A stretch of 64,000 bases of DNA from Amycolatopsis thermoflava N1165 (GTDB lineage Bacteria; Actinomycetota; Actinomycetes; Mycobacteriales; Pseudonocardiaceae), in NCBI RefSeq assembly GCF_000473265.1, contig NZ_KI421511.1, forward strand, positions 8,468,415 to 8,532,414. Direction: 5' to 3'. Below are positions 8,626 through 16,569 of this stretch, piece by piece. Position 1 is the stretch's first letter. Each line of letters starts with the position of its first letter. The translations under genes were made by a program, and so were the position numbers. The notes under the pieces are model-generated. The model searched no databases and was not told the origin of the DNA. It saw only the letters and a program-made list of their open reading frames with translations.

Positions 8626-9650
8626 GCCAGGTCGATCCGATGTGGACGGAGGAGGCGCGGGCTCTGCGCGAGTCCGTGCGGGCGTTGCTGTCGCGGCGGT
8701 CCGGGCCGGAAGCGGTGCGTGCCGCGATGGCCGCACCCCTCGGCTACGACGACAAGCTGTGGTCCACGTTGTGCGAGCAGATCGGCGTCGCGGCGCTGGC
8801 GATCCCGGAGGAGTACGGGGGCGCGGGCGCCGGGCTGGCCGAGGTGTGCGTGGTGCTGGAGGAGCTGGGCCGCACCCTCACCCCGGCCCCGATGCTCGGC
8901 TCGGCGGTGCTGTGCGGGCAGGCCCTGCTGCTGACCGGGAACGACAGGGCGTGCCGTCGGCTGCTGCCCGGCATCGCGGCGGGCAGCAGCCTCGCCGCGC
9001 TGGCGTGGTCCGATGAGGACGGACACTGGTCGCCTGCCTGCGAGTTCCGGGACGGGCGCGTCGACGGCCGGGCGCACTACGTGCTCGACGGCGACCACGC
9101 CGACGTCCTGCTGGTGGTGGCCCGGACCCCGGACGGCCCCGGCCTGTTCGAAGTCGCACCGGCCGACGCCCGGCGGGAGGCCGTGACGACCCTCGACCCG
9201 ACGCGCCGTCTCGCGGTGGTGACGGTGTCGAACGCCCCCGCGCGGCGGCTGGACACCGGCGGGTTCGAGACCGAGCGGCTGCGCTGGACCGCGGCCGTGG
9301 CGCTGGCCGCCGAGCAGACCGGCGCCGCGGCCAGGGCGCTGGAGCTGACCGTCGAGTACACCAAGCAGCGGCGCCAGTTCGGCAGGCCCATCGGCGGTTT
9401 CCAGGCGCTCAAGCACCGGATGGCCGACGTGTACGTCCAGGTCGAAGCGGCCCGCTCGGCGTTGTACGGCGCCTTGACCGGGGACGACTTCGAGCTGGAC
9501 GCGGCGACCGCGAAAACCGTGTGCTCGGCGGCGCTGCGCCACGCCGCGGCGGAGATGATCCAGCTGCACGGGGGGATCGCGATCACCTGGGAGCACGACG
9601 CGCACCTGTACTTCAAGCGCGCCCACGGCAGCTCGCTGCTGTTCGGTTAG
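8622..9650 (+). CDS. fadE33: Acyl-CoA dehydrogenase FadE33
   Basis: A 342-residue acyl-CoA dehydrogenase with IPEEYGGAGAGLAEV in the N-terminal domain and YTKQRRQFGRPIGGFQALKHRMAD and LHGGIAITWEHDAHLYFKR in the C-terminal domain. It starts in an ATGA overlap with fadE32 and ends the operon. Its TAG overlaps the stop of the convergent metallo-hydrolase gene by 4 bp. Together with FadE31 and FadE32 it probably forms hetero-oligomers; the middle domain is again short, as in FadE32. Confidence 0.82.
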   Translation: MSQVDPMWTEEARALRESVRALLSRRSGPEAVRAAMAAPLGYDDKLWSTLCEQIGVAALAIPEEYGGAGAGLAEVCVVLEELGRTLTPAPMLGSAVLCGQALLLTGNDRACRRLLPGIAAGSSLAALAWSDEDGHWSPACEFRDGRVDGRAHYVLDGDHADVLLVVARTPDGPGLFEVAPADARREAVTTLDPTRRLAVVTVSNAPARRLDTGGFETERLRWTAAVALAAEQTGAAARALELTVEYTKQRRQFGRPIGGFQALKHRMADVYVQVEAARSALYGALTGDDFELDAATAKTVCSAALRHAAAEMIQLHGGIAITWEHDAHLYFKRAHGSSLLFG

Positions 9651-10465
9651 GACACCGGGTGCGGCTCCGGCGGCTCGAAGGTCGCCAGCATCTGCTCCAG
9701 CGCCGCCTGGTCCGGGCCGACGAACGGGTCCGCGCCGGGAGCCAGGGACACCCGGTCCAGGAACTCCGCCGCGCGCCCCGGCGCCGGGGGCAGGTGGGTG
9801 CTCAGGACGACCGCCGGGTCGAAGGTCCGCAGCGGCGCCATCGATGCGAGGTAGCGGTCCCGGTCGACGTTGTGAACCCACGGGCTGTCCACCGCGGCCC
9901 ACAACAGCTGGCCGGCGTGCAGCGCGTCGGCCGGGGCGTTCGCCACGTCCCCGCACGTGGCGAGTTCCGCGGTCGGCATCGGGGCGCCGAAGCAGTCCGA
10001 GCTGAAGCACACCCCGTTGCTGTGGTCGAAGAAGCCGACCGTCGCCGGGTTGTCGAACAGCGGCGGCCGGAAGCCGGTCAGCCGCCGGTCGCCCGCGTCC
10101 AGGGACTGGCCGGGGTTGAGCAGGTGCACGCGGTCGATGGGCAGCGGCCGCTCGGTCGACATGATGCCCATCGCGAGGTAGGTGGTGACCAGGCGGGCGC
10201 GCGGGGCCAGTTCGAGCAGGTCGAACAGGGCGCCCGTGTGATCGCGGTCCGGGTGGGTGAGCCAGATCCACCGCACGTCGGCGGGGTCGATCACCGCCCC
10301 GAGCGCGTCCAGGAAGCCGCGGCCGGGCAGGCTCAGCCCGGTGTCGACGACGACCGGTTCGGCGCCGTGCACGACGAACGCGTTGACGGGGAGGAAGCCG
10401 ATGCCGGGCACCTCGAGCTGGTCGCTCAGGACGCTCACGTCGCGCCCGATCCTGTTGATCTCCAT
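9647..10465 (-). CDS. Metallo-beta-lactamase fold protein, flavodiiron/ODP-like
   Basis: A 272-residue MBL-fold protein. THPDRDHTG occupies the metal-binding loop; the third ligand position is Asp, where hydrolases have His and flavodiiron (ODP) domains have Glu. FSSDCFGA is typical of the ODP branch, where the corresponding Asp bridges two irons. The ATG at 10465 has AGGAAGGG upstream. It stands divergent from the AurF-like diiron gene with a 183-bp gap holding GGTAAC elements. Function is not established; oxygen or NO handling, or a sensor role, would fit. It has no flavodoxin domain. Confidence 0.75.
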   Translation of the reverse strand: MEINRIGRDVSVLSDQLEVPGIGFLPVNAFVVHGAEPVVVDTGLSLPGRGFLDALGAVIDPADVRWIWLTHPDRDHTGALFDLLELAPRARLVTTYLAMGIMSTERPLPIDRVHLLNPGQSLDAGDRRLTGFRPPLFDNPATVGFFDHSNGVCFSSDCFGAPMPTAELATCGDVANAPADALHAGQLLWAAVDSPWVHNVDRDRYLASMAPLRTFDPAVVLSTHLPPAPGRAAEFLDRVSLAPGADPFVGPDQAALEQMLATFEPPEPHPVS

Positions 10466-10598
10466 GGCATCCGCCCTTCCTGAGGTGGTGCCGGTAACGG
10501 TAGGCCCGCCAGGCACGGGCGCGATGGGGTCGAAATACCCGTTTCAGGAAATCGCGGTGCTCGGTCACGAACGGTCGCTTGCGCCGCCGCCGATGTGT

Positions 10599-10630
10599 GT
10601 TACCTTGGGTAACTGTAAACCGAGGTAACA
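10599..10630. promoter_or_regulatory. Inverted-repeat operator upstream of the AurF-like gene
   Basis: GTTACCTTGGGTAAC (10599-10613) is a perfect 6-bp-arm inverted repeat. A second GGTAACA at 10624-10630 pairs with TGTTACC at 10598-10604. A further GGTAAC half-site lies at 10493-10498 near the start of the divergent metallo-hydrolase gene. The arrangement suggests a TetR-like dimer controlling the promoter 20-50 bp upstream of 10649. The regulator is not in this window. Confidence 0.6.
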
Positions 10631-10648
10631 GGCAATCGGGAGGGTGCC

Positions 10649-11566
10649 ATGACCAGCGTCGGCGCACACGAGCACTCCGACACCGCGCAGCCTGACCACC
10701 GGTCGGTGGCGCAGCGGTTGCTCGACTCGTCCGAGACGTTGTCCTACGACCCCGTCAAGGAGGTCGACTGGGACACCCCGCTGGACACGAGCTACCACGG
10801 CGCGAGCCCGGAGTGGAGCACCCTGTACGGGACCGCGTACTGGAACGAGATGACCCCCGAGCAGCAGCGCGAGCTGACCCGCCAGGAGGCGGCGTCGGTC
10901 GCCAGCACCGGCATCTGGTTCGAGATGATCCTGCAGCAGATGGTGCTGCGCGACTTCTACGCCAAGGACCCGACCGACCCGGCGTTCCAGTGGGCGCTCA
11001 CCGAGATCGCCGACGAGTGCCGCCACTCGATCATGTTCGCGCGCGGCGCGGCGAAGCTGCGGGCACCGGCCTACCGCCCGCGCCGCCTCGCCGTCGAGCT
11101 GGGCCGGTTCTTCAAGACCACCGCCCGCGGCGAGGCGGCGTACGCGGCGATCCTGGTCGCCGAAGAGGTCCTCGACGTCATGCAGCGCGACTGGATGCGC
11201 GACGAGCGCGTGGTGCCGTTCGTGCGCACCATCAACAACATCCACGTGGTCGAGGAGTCGCGGCACATGAAGTTCGCCCGCGAGGAGACCCGTGAGCGGC
11301 TGAAGAAGACCGGGCCGCTGGGCCGCCAGTACAACGCGCTCGTCGTGTCCATCGCCGCGTACTTCATCGTCAGCAGCATGTGGAACCCCAAGGTGTATGC
11401 GAACGCCGGCCTCGACACCAAGCGGGCGCTGCGCGAGGCGAAGGCCAACGAGCACCACAAGTCGATGCTGCGGTCGAGCTGCGCCGGGCTGATGGAGTTC
11501 CTGGACTCCGCGGGCCTGCTGACCAAGGCCGCGACGGTCTTCTACAAGCGCGCGAACCTCCTCTAG
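10649..11566 (+). CDS. AurF-like diiron protein
   Basis: A 305-residue ferritin-like helical protein of the AurF/p-aminobenzoate N-oxygenase family. Iron-ligand motifs are visible as E...H pairs: IADECRHSIMFARG, AEEVLDV and VVEESRHMKFARE. GGGAGGG precedes the ATG. The next gene, two bases after the stop, encodes an FprB-type ferredoxin/reductase, so electrons probably come from NADPH through FprB. The same pair (Rv0885 and fprB) occurs in M. tuberculosis. The substrate is unknown; both amine oxygenation and oxygen detoxification are possible. Confidence 0.8.
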   Translation: MTSVGAHEHSDTAQPDHRSVAQRLLDSSETLSYDPVKEVDWDTPLDTSYHGASPEWSTLYGTAYWNEMTPEQQRELTRQEAASVASTGIWFEMILQQMVLRDFYAKDPTDPAFQWALTEIADECRHSIMFARGAAKLRAPAYRPRRLAVELGRFFKTTARGEAAYAAILVAEEVLDVMQRDWMRDERVVPFVRTINNIHVVEESRHMKFAREETRERLKKTGPLGRQYNALVVSIAAYFIVSSMWNPKVYANAGLDTKRALREAKANEHHKSMLRSSCAGLMEFLDSAGLLTKAATVFYKRANLL

Positions 11567-11568
11567 CC

Positions 11569-13047
11569 ATGGCCTTCGCGATCACCCAGACCTGCTGCAA
11601 CGACGCGTCGTGCGTGGCGGTGTGCCCGGTCAACTGCATCCACCCGACGCCGGACGAGCCGGACTTCGGCACCACCGAGATGCTCTACATCGACCCGCGC
11701 AGCTGCATCGACTGCGGCGCGTGCGCCGATGCCTGCCCGGTCGACGCGATCTTCCCGGTGGACGCACTCGCCGCGTCGATGCGGCCCTACGCCGGGATCA
11801 ACGCGGAGTTCTACGCCGACCGCGAGCCGGCCGCGGCCGACCCCGCGCCGAACTTCCACGCGTGGGGCCCGCCGGTGTTCAGCCGCACCATCCCGGCCGA
11901 CTTCCCCGCGCTGGACGTCGCCGTCGTCGGCACCGGCCCGGCCGGCATGTACGCGGTCGAGGACCTGTTGCTGCACACCAGTTCCCGGGTCACGCTGATC
12001 GACCGGCTGCCGGTCGCGGGCGGGCTGGTGCGGTACGGGGTCGCGCCCGACCACCCGTCCACCAAGAAGATCGGGGAGACGTTCGCGCGGTACCACCAGC
12101 ACCCGCGGCTGCGGATTCGGCTGGGCGTCGAGGTGGGCCGGGACGTCACGGTGGACGAGCTGGCGCGCCGCCACGACGCGGTGATCTACGCGGTCGGCGC
12201 GTCCTCGGCGCGGCGGCTGGGGATCCCGGGCGAGGACCTGACGGGCAGCGTCGCGGCGACGACGGTGGTGGCCTGGTACAACGGCCACCCGGACGTGCCC
12301 GCGGACGCGGTCGACCTGTCGGCGGAACGCCTCGTCGTGGTCGGGACGGGCAACGTCGCGCTGGACGTGGCGCGGATCCTGACGACGGACCCGCGTTCCC
12401 TGGAAGGCACTTCGATCGCCCCGGCCGCCTTGGCACGGCTGAAGTCGAGCCGCGTGCGGGAGGTCGTGCTGCTCGGCCGCCGCGGTCCGGAGGCGGCGGC
12501 GTACACCACGCCCGAGCTGCTGGCGCTGACCCAGCACGAGGACATCGACCTGGTCGTCGACGCGCACGACCCGCGGATCACCGAGGCGATCGACACGTCG
12601 CCGCGGGCCGCACTGCTGCGCGACTGCAAGCAGGAGACGGTCGACTGGACGGCGCCGCCACAACCCGGCAAGCGACGGATCGTGCTGCGCTTCCACTCCG
12701 CGCCGGAGGAGATCCTCGGCGCCTCGCGGGTGCGCGGAATTCGCGTGGCCGGGGACGTCGAGATCCCCGCGGGCGGCGTCGTGCGCGCCGTCGGCTACCG
12801 CGGCACGCCGCTGCCCGGGCTGCCGTTCGACGAGGACAGCGGCACGATCCCCAACGACGGCGGCCGCGTGACGCCTGGGACCTACGTGGTGGGCTGGATC
12901 AAACGTGGGCCGTCCGGCGGGATCGGCGCCAACAAGGCGTGCGCGGAGGAGACGGTCGGCCGCCTGCTGGAGGACGCGGTCGCCGGACGGCTCCGGACGA
13001 CGCGCCGCAAGCCGGGGCTGGTGGCGCGCTTGGCACGTCGCGCCTGA
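11569..13047 (+). CDS. fprB: FprB-type ferredoxin/NADP reductase
   Basis: A 492-residue fusion. Residues 1-60 are a 7Fe-type ferredoxin domain with Cys9/10, 15, 19, 23 and the set Cys46, 49, 52, 56 followed by Pro. Residues about 110 onward are an adrenodoxin-reductase-like FAD/NADP domain with VVGTGPAGMYAVEDLL, VGTGNVALDVARIL and the C-terminal GWIKRGPSGGIGANK. The ATG lies 2 bp after the diiron gene's stop with no clear Shine-Dalgarno, so translation is probably coupled. It moves electrons from NADPH to the iron-sulphur centres and most likely to the upstream diiron protein. Confidence 0.88.
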   Translation: MAFAITQTCCNDASCVAVCPVNCIHPTPDEPDFGTTEMLYIDPRSCIDCGACADACPVDAIFPVDALAASMRPYAGINAEFYADREPAAADPAPNFHAWGPPVFSRTIPADFPALDVAVVGTGPAGMYAVEDLLLHTSSRVTLIDRLPVAGGLVRYGVAPDHPSTKKIGETFARYHQHPRLRIRLGVEVGRDVTVDELARRHDAVIYAVGASSARRLGIPGEDLTGSVAATTVVAWYNGHPDVPADAVDLSAERLVVVGTGNVALDVARILTTDPRSLEGTSIAPAALARLKSSRVREVVLLGRRGPEAAAYTTPELLALTQHEDIDLVVDAHDPRITEAIDTSPRAALLRDCKQETVDWTAPPQPGKRRIVLRFHSAPEEILGASRVRGIRVAGDVEIPAGGVVRAVGYRGTPLPGLPFDEDSGTIPNDGGRVTPGTYVVGWIKRGPSGGIGANKACAEETVGRLLEDAVAGRLRTTRRKPGLVARLARRA

Positions 13048-13136
13048 GCGGCTCGCCCCCGGTGCCCGACGGTTCGGGGCGGCGGGGCGTCCGGTTCCTG
13101 CCGCCGCGCCACGCTGCCGTCGCCCGGGCGCGCTCG

Positions 13137-13532
13137 TCAGGAGCGCGCCAGCCGGTTCCGCAGCACGCCCAGCACCGGGCGGCCGCCGGTGAAGCACCAG
13201 ATCGCGATTACCGGGTCGCAGATCGCGCAGCCGAGCGACGAGTGCTCCGCGAACGGCACGATCGGCTCGCCGCGCAGGTGGTGCACCACGTCCCACGCGG
13301 TGTGCATCAGCCAGCCGATGCCGATGAACGTCCACGACTCCAGGCCGCGGTAGGCGACGTACGTGGCGGCCGCGGTGAAGGCGAACTCCCAGATCCCGAG
13401 CCCGCCCCCGCTCAGGTAGGCGGCGCCGGCACCGGCGACGAACACGGCGTTGAAGCGTCGGCGGTGCGCCTCCGGGACGAAGGAGTTGACCACGACGTAG
13501 GCGGCGCCGATGAGCAGCGCGATGATGATCAC
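13137..13532 (-). CDS. DUF6010-type small membrane protein
   Basis: A 131-residue hydrophobic protein with about four transmembrane segments (first at residues 2-17). The His-rich stretch GWLMHTAWDVVHHL and a CAICDP motif before the last helix match the DUF6010 family. It begins with GTG. The family has no known function; the conserved His and Asp suggest metal or substrate binding in the membrane. It is followed by an 89-bp gap to fprB on the other strand. Confidence 0.7.
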   Translation of the reverse strand: MIIIALLIGAAYVVVNSFVPEAHRRRFNAVFVAGAGAAYLSGGGLGIWEFAFTAAATYVAYRGLESWTFIGIGWLMHTAWDVVHHLRGEPIVPFAEHSSLGCAICDPVIAIWCFTGGRPVLGVLRNRLARS

Positions 13533-13644
13533 GGCACCCGAAACTAGGCCGCCCCGCCCCCGCGCAGTAGTGGCTGGAGTGCCACGTTCCGACGGATTCT
13601 CGCCAGGCCTGTGCGCAGCGGCAGCGTTTCCGGTGACCCGCGAG

Positions 13645-13920
13645 TCAGCCGAGACGTTCCGTGAGGCGGATGCGCACGGTGTCGCCGGCGTCCTTGCCGA
13701 TCGCCCGGCGCACGTCGGCCTTCACCGGCAGCTTGTGGGTGCCGTCGCCCAGCGCCATGAACGAGCTGCGGAACGGGTGGCCGTCGATGGTGCCGCGGAT
13801 CTTCACCAGCCCGCGCGTGCCGAAGTACTCGGCGGACCCGGGCATCACGACGTAGGTCCAGCCGCCCTTCGCCTCGCTCTTCAGCAGGGTCGCCTCGAAC
13901 TCCTTGTCCAGTGCCGCCAT
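13645..13920 (-). CDS. DUF1905 domain protein
   Basis: A 91-residue protein matching the DUF1905 beta-barrel domain: [20 protein letters not shown] at the start, [18 protein letters not shown] in the middle and [20 protein letters not shown] at the end. The ATG at 13920 has GAGGAGG upstream. DUF1905 proteins often occur alone or next to YdeI-type domains (bacteriocin protection); no partner domain is present. Function unknown. Confidence 0.8.
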   Translation of the reverse strand: MAALDKEFEATLLKSEAKGGWTYVVMPGSAEYFGTRGLVKIRGTIDGHPFRSSFMALGDGTHKLPVKADVRRAIGKDAGDTVRIRLTERLG

Positions 13921-13993
13921 GACGTCCTCCTCGGGTGCGGTGCCATTGTCACCCGGAACGTCGAGGCACCTCGCCCGCTTCTCGACACCGAAA

Positions 13994-14047
13994 CGGCCGC
14001 CAGGGGCGCCGGGTGCTGCCCCCAGCACCCGGCACCCCCGGCGGCCG
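13994..14047. terminator. Long hairpin downstream of the methyltransferase gene
   Basis: Outer arms CGGCCGCC (13994-14001) and GGCGGCCG (14040-14047) enclose a G/C stretch and an inner stem GCCGGGTGCTG/CAGCACCCGGC with a 4-base loop. About 23 paired positions make this one of the strongest hairpins in the window. It lies just after the stop of the leftward methyltransferase gene at 14062. Confidence 0.7.
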
Positions 14048-14061
14048 TCGCCCCGGGGCGG

Positions 14062-14889
14062 TCAGCCTCCCGCGACCCGCGCCCAGCCCCCGACCAGCGT
14101 CGGCGGCCGGAAGGTCGCCCCGCTGTGCACGTGGTCCTCGAAGAAGCGCTGCCCGAGCGTGTCGATGCCGACCTCCTCCGGCGTGGCCAGCCCGGTCCGC
14201 GCCAGCACGGGCAGCAGGGTCCGGATGATGCCCTCCGCCATCCGGCTGCCGGTCGGGTCGCCCGGCGGGCGGTACCCCTGCAGCCCCAGCACCGTCGCAC
14301 CGGTCAGGCCCGCGTCCGCGAACACCGTGCCCAGCCGCGCGCCCAGGCTCGGGTCGAGGCCGGACCGGGCGAACGCCGCCATGATCCAGTGCGTCACCCG
14401 CTCGCTCAGCGGCGTGGCGGGCAGCAGCCCGGCGACGCTCATCTCGTACTCCATCGACACCACGACCCCGCCTGGCCGCACGTACCCGGCGAACTTCCGC
14501 AGCACCGCGGCCGGATCCGGCGTGTACAGCAGCACCAGCCGCCCGACCACCGCGTCCACCTGGCCGGTCAGCCGCATCTCGTGCAGGTCGTCGTGCACGA
14601 ACGAGACGTTGCGAAGCCCCTGTGCCTCGCACCGGCTCGCCGCCCAGCGCAGCGCCTTCGACGACTGGTCGATCCCGACGACGGACCCGGACGGCCCGAC
14701 CAGCCGGGACAGCTCGAAGGCCACGTCCCCCGCGCCGGTTCCCAGGTCCAGCACCCGCATGCCGGGCTCGATCCCGGCCAGGCCCAGGATCGCTCGTGTC
14801 GCGGGCGCCAGCGCGGTGGCCTGCTCCTCCAGGCGGCGCAGCTCGTCGGGCTCGTTGCCGAGCAGGTACGGGGTCTCGGTGGTGGTCAT
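14062..14889 (-). CDS. Class I SAM-dependent methyltransferase
   Basis: A 275-residue Rossmann-fold methyltransferase. Motif I is VLDLGTGAGDVAFEL (about residues 45-59), motif II VGIDQSS, and the acidic loop VVGRLVLLYTPDPAAVL follows. The ATG at 14889 is preceded by GGGAGGA. It is monocistronic, divergent from the wHTH-hydrolase gene, and ends in a strong hairpin. The substrate cannot be told; the fold resembles UbiE/COQ5 and small-molecule methyltransferases. Confidence 0.8.
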   Translation of the reverse strand: MTTTETPYLLGNEPDELRRLEEQATALAPATRAILGLAGIEPGMRVLDLGTGAGDVAFELSRLVGPSGSVVGIDQSSKALRWAASRCEAQGLRNVSFVHDDLHEMRLTGQVDAVVGRLVLLYTPDPAAVLRKFAGYVRPGGVVVSMEYEMSVAGLLPATPLSERVTHWIMAAFARSGLDPSLGARLGTVFADAGLTGATVLGLQGYRPPGDPTGSRMAEGIIRTLLPVLARTGLATPEEVGIDTLGQRFFEDHVHSGATFRPPTLVGGWARVAGG

Positions 14890-14995
14890 GGCGTCCTCCC
14901 TGCCAGTTGTTCCGCCCAGGGTGACCCCCGGGAGGGGCTGGTGGCTTGGCGGAATCGTGGGGATGATGTGGAGATTCCGTGGCGAGGGGGCCGTG

Positions 14996-16165
14996 GTGTA
15001 CGAGTTCGAGGACTGCGAGGTCGACCCCCAGCGGTTCGAGCTGCGCCGCCGAGGGGAGCCGGTCCACGTCGAGCCGCAGGTGTTCGCCCTGCTGACGCAC
15101 CTGATCCGGCACCGCGACCGCGTCGTGGGCAAGACCGAGCTGCTCGACTCGGTGTGGGGCTACCGGCACGTCAGCGAATCGGCACTCACCAGCCGCGTCA
15201 AGGCGCTGCGCCGCGCGATCGGCGACAGCGGTGAGCGGCAGCGCATCGTCGCGACCGTGCACGGCGTCGGGTACCGCTTCGTCGCCGAGGTCCGGGAGAA
15301 CGGCGGTGTTCCGCCGCGCACCCGTGCGCAGCAACAGATCCGCTACTGCCGCTCGCCGGACGGCGTCCGCGTCGCCTACGCGTTGTCCGGGTGCGGGCCG
15401 CCGCTGGTCAAGGCGGCCAACTGGCTGACCCACCTCGACCTGGAGTGGACGAGCCCGATCTGGGCGCACTGGCTCGACGGCCTCGCCCGGCGGCACACCC
15501 TGGTGCGCTACGACGAGCGCGGCTGCGGACTGTCCGACTGGGACATCGGCGGGTTCCGGTTCGACGACTGGGTCGACGACCTGGAGCTGGTCGTCGACGG
15601 GGTGGGGCTGGACCGGTTCCCGCTGCTCGGCATCTCGCAGGGCGGCGCGGTGGCGATCGCCTACGCCGTGCGGCACCCGGAGCGCGTGTCCCGGCTCGTC
15701 CTCGCCGGCGCCTACAGCCGCGGCCGGTTCGCCCGCGCCGCCACCCCCGAGTCGAAGGAGGAGGCCGAACTCGACCTCGTCCTGGGCCGGATCGGCTGGC
15801 GCCACGACGATCCGACGTTCCGCCAGGTGTTCGCCAGCCAGTTCCTCCCGGACGCGAGCCGCGAGCTGTGGGACGCGTTCAACGACCTGCAGCGCGCCAC
15901 CACCTCCAACGACAACGTGGTGCGCTTCCTGGACGTCTTCGCCCACATCGACGTGTCCGCGATCGCGCCGTCGGTGCGCTGCCCGACGCTGATCCTGCAC
16001 TCCCGCGGCGACCTGCGCGTGCCGAAGGCGCAGGCCCAGGAGCTGGCCGCGCTGATCCCGGACAGCAGGCTGTGCTTCCTGGACAGCCGCAACCACATCC
16101 TCACCGAGCACGAGCCCGCGTGGCCGGAATTCCTCGACGAACTGGACGCCTTCCTCGGCAGCTGA
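14996..16165 (+). CDS. Winged-helix DNA-binding/alpha-beta hydrolase fusion protein
   Basis: About 389 residues. The first 100 are an OmpR/PhoB-type winged helix (VEPQVFALLTHLIRHRDRVV, then VWGYRHVSESALTSRVKALR and GVGYRF). The rest is an alpha/beta hydrolase with nucleophile elbow GISQGGA, acid in SRGDLRVP and His in DSRNHILTEH. There is no receiver domain, so the hydrolase-like part may sense a ligand or be an enzyme tethered to DNA. The GTG pair at 14993/14996 follows GAGGGGG; an ATG at 14963 is possible but lacks a ribosome site. It is divergent from the methyltransferase, which it may control. Confidence 0.75.
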   Translation: MYEFEDCEVDPQRFELRRRGEPVHVEPQVFALLTHLIRHRDRVVGKTELLDSVWGYRHVSESALTSRVKALRRAIGDSGERQRIVATVHGVGYRFVAEVRENGGVPPRTRAQQQIRYCRSPDGVRVAYALSGCGPPLVKAANWLTHLDLEWTSPIWAHWLDGLARRHTLVRYDERGCGLSDWDIGGFRFDDWVDDLELVVDGVGLDRFPLLGISQGGAVAIAYAVRHPERVSRLVLAGAYSRGRFARAATPESKEEAELDLVLGRIGWRHDDPTFRQVFASQFLPDASRELWDAFNDLQRATTSNDNVVRFLDVFAHIDVSAIAPSVRCPTLILHSRGDLRVPKAQAQELAALIPDSRLCFLDSRNHILTEHEPAWPEFLDELDAFLGS

Positions 16166-16310
16166 CAACGCGGTGCCGGACAGCGGCGATCTGTCGGCCA
16201 ACTGGCCCACGTTCGCCGGGCACGTGCGGCGCCACGCGGTGACCACCACGGCCGATGGACCACCTCTGTCCAAACCGGACCAATTGCTGGGAGCTCCCGC
16301 AGGTCGTTGG

Positions 16311-16324
16311 GGAAAGCGCTTTCC
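16311..16324. promoter_or_regulatory. LacI-type palindrome in a 404-bp gene-free stretch
   Basis: GGAAAGCGCTTTCC is a perfect palindrome with the central CG typical of LacI/GalR operators. It sits in the gap 16166-16569, about 245 bp before the next start codon. A possible -10 (TAGTAT, 16520-16525) lies nearer that gene. No LacI-family gene is in the window. Apart from these two elements I see nothing supportable in the gap. Confidence 0.45.
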
Positions 16325-16569
16325 GCGGCAATCGGTGGCCCGCTGACCCGGCCCCGCCGCCTCCGGAGTCGGCCCTGCTCGCGGCCGAGTGCGCCCGGTG
16401 CGCGGAGACGGTGCAGCGGGACCACCTGATCGGGGGAGCCCCGCGGCGGGCGCTACCTGCGGAATCGGCGCGAATCGGGTGGGATGGCCGGTTCCCGGCC
16501 GCGGCTTCCCGGGGACCGCTAGTATTCGCGCTATCCCCGTTGATCTCCGCAGGCGGAAAGCAGGCAGGA

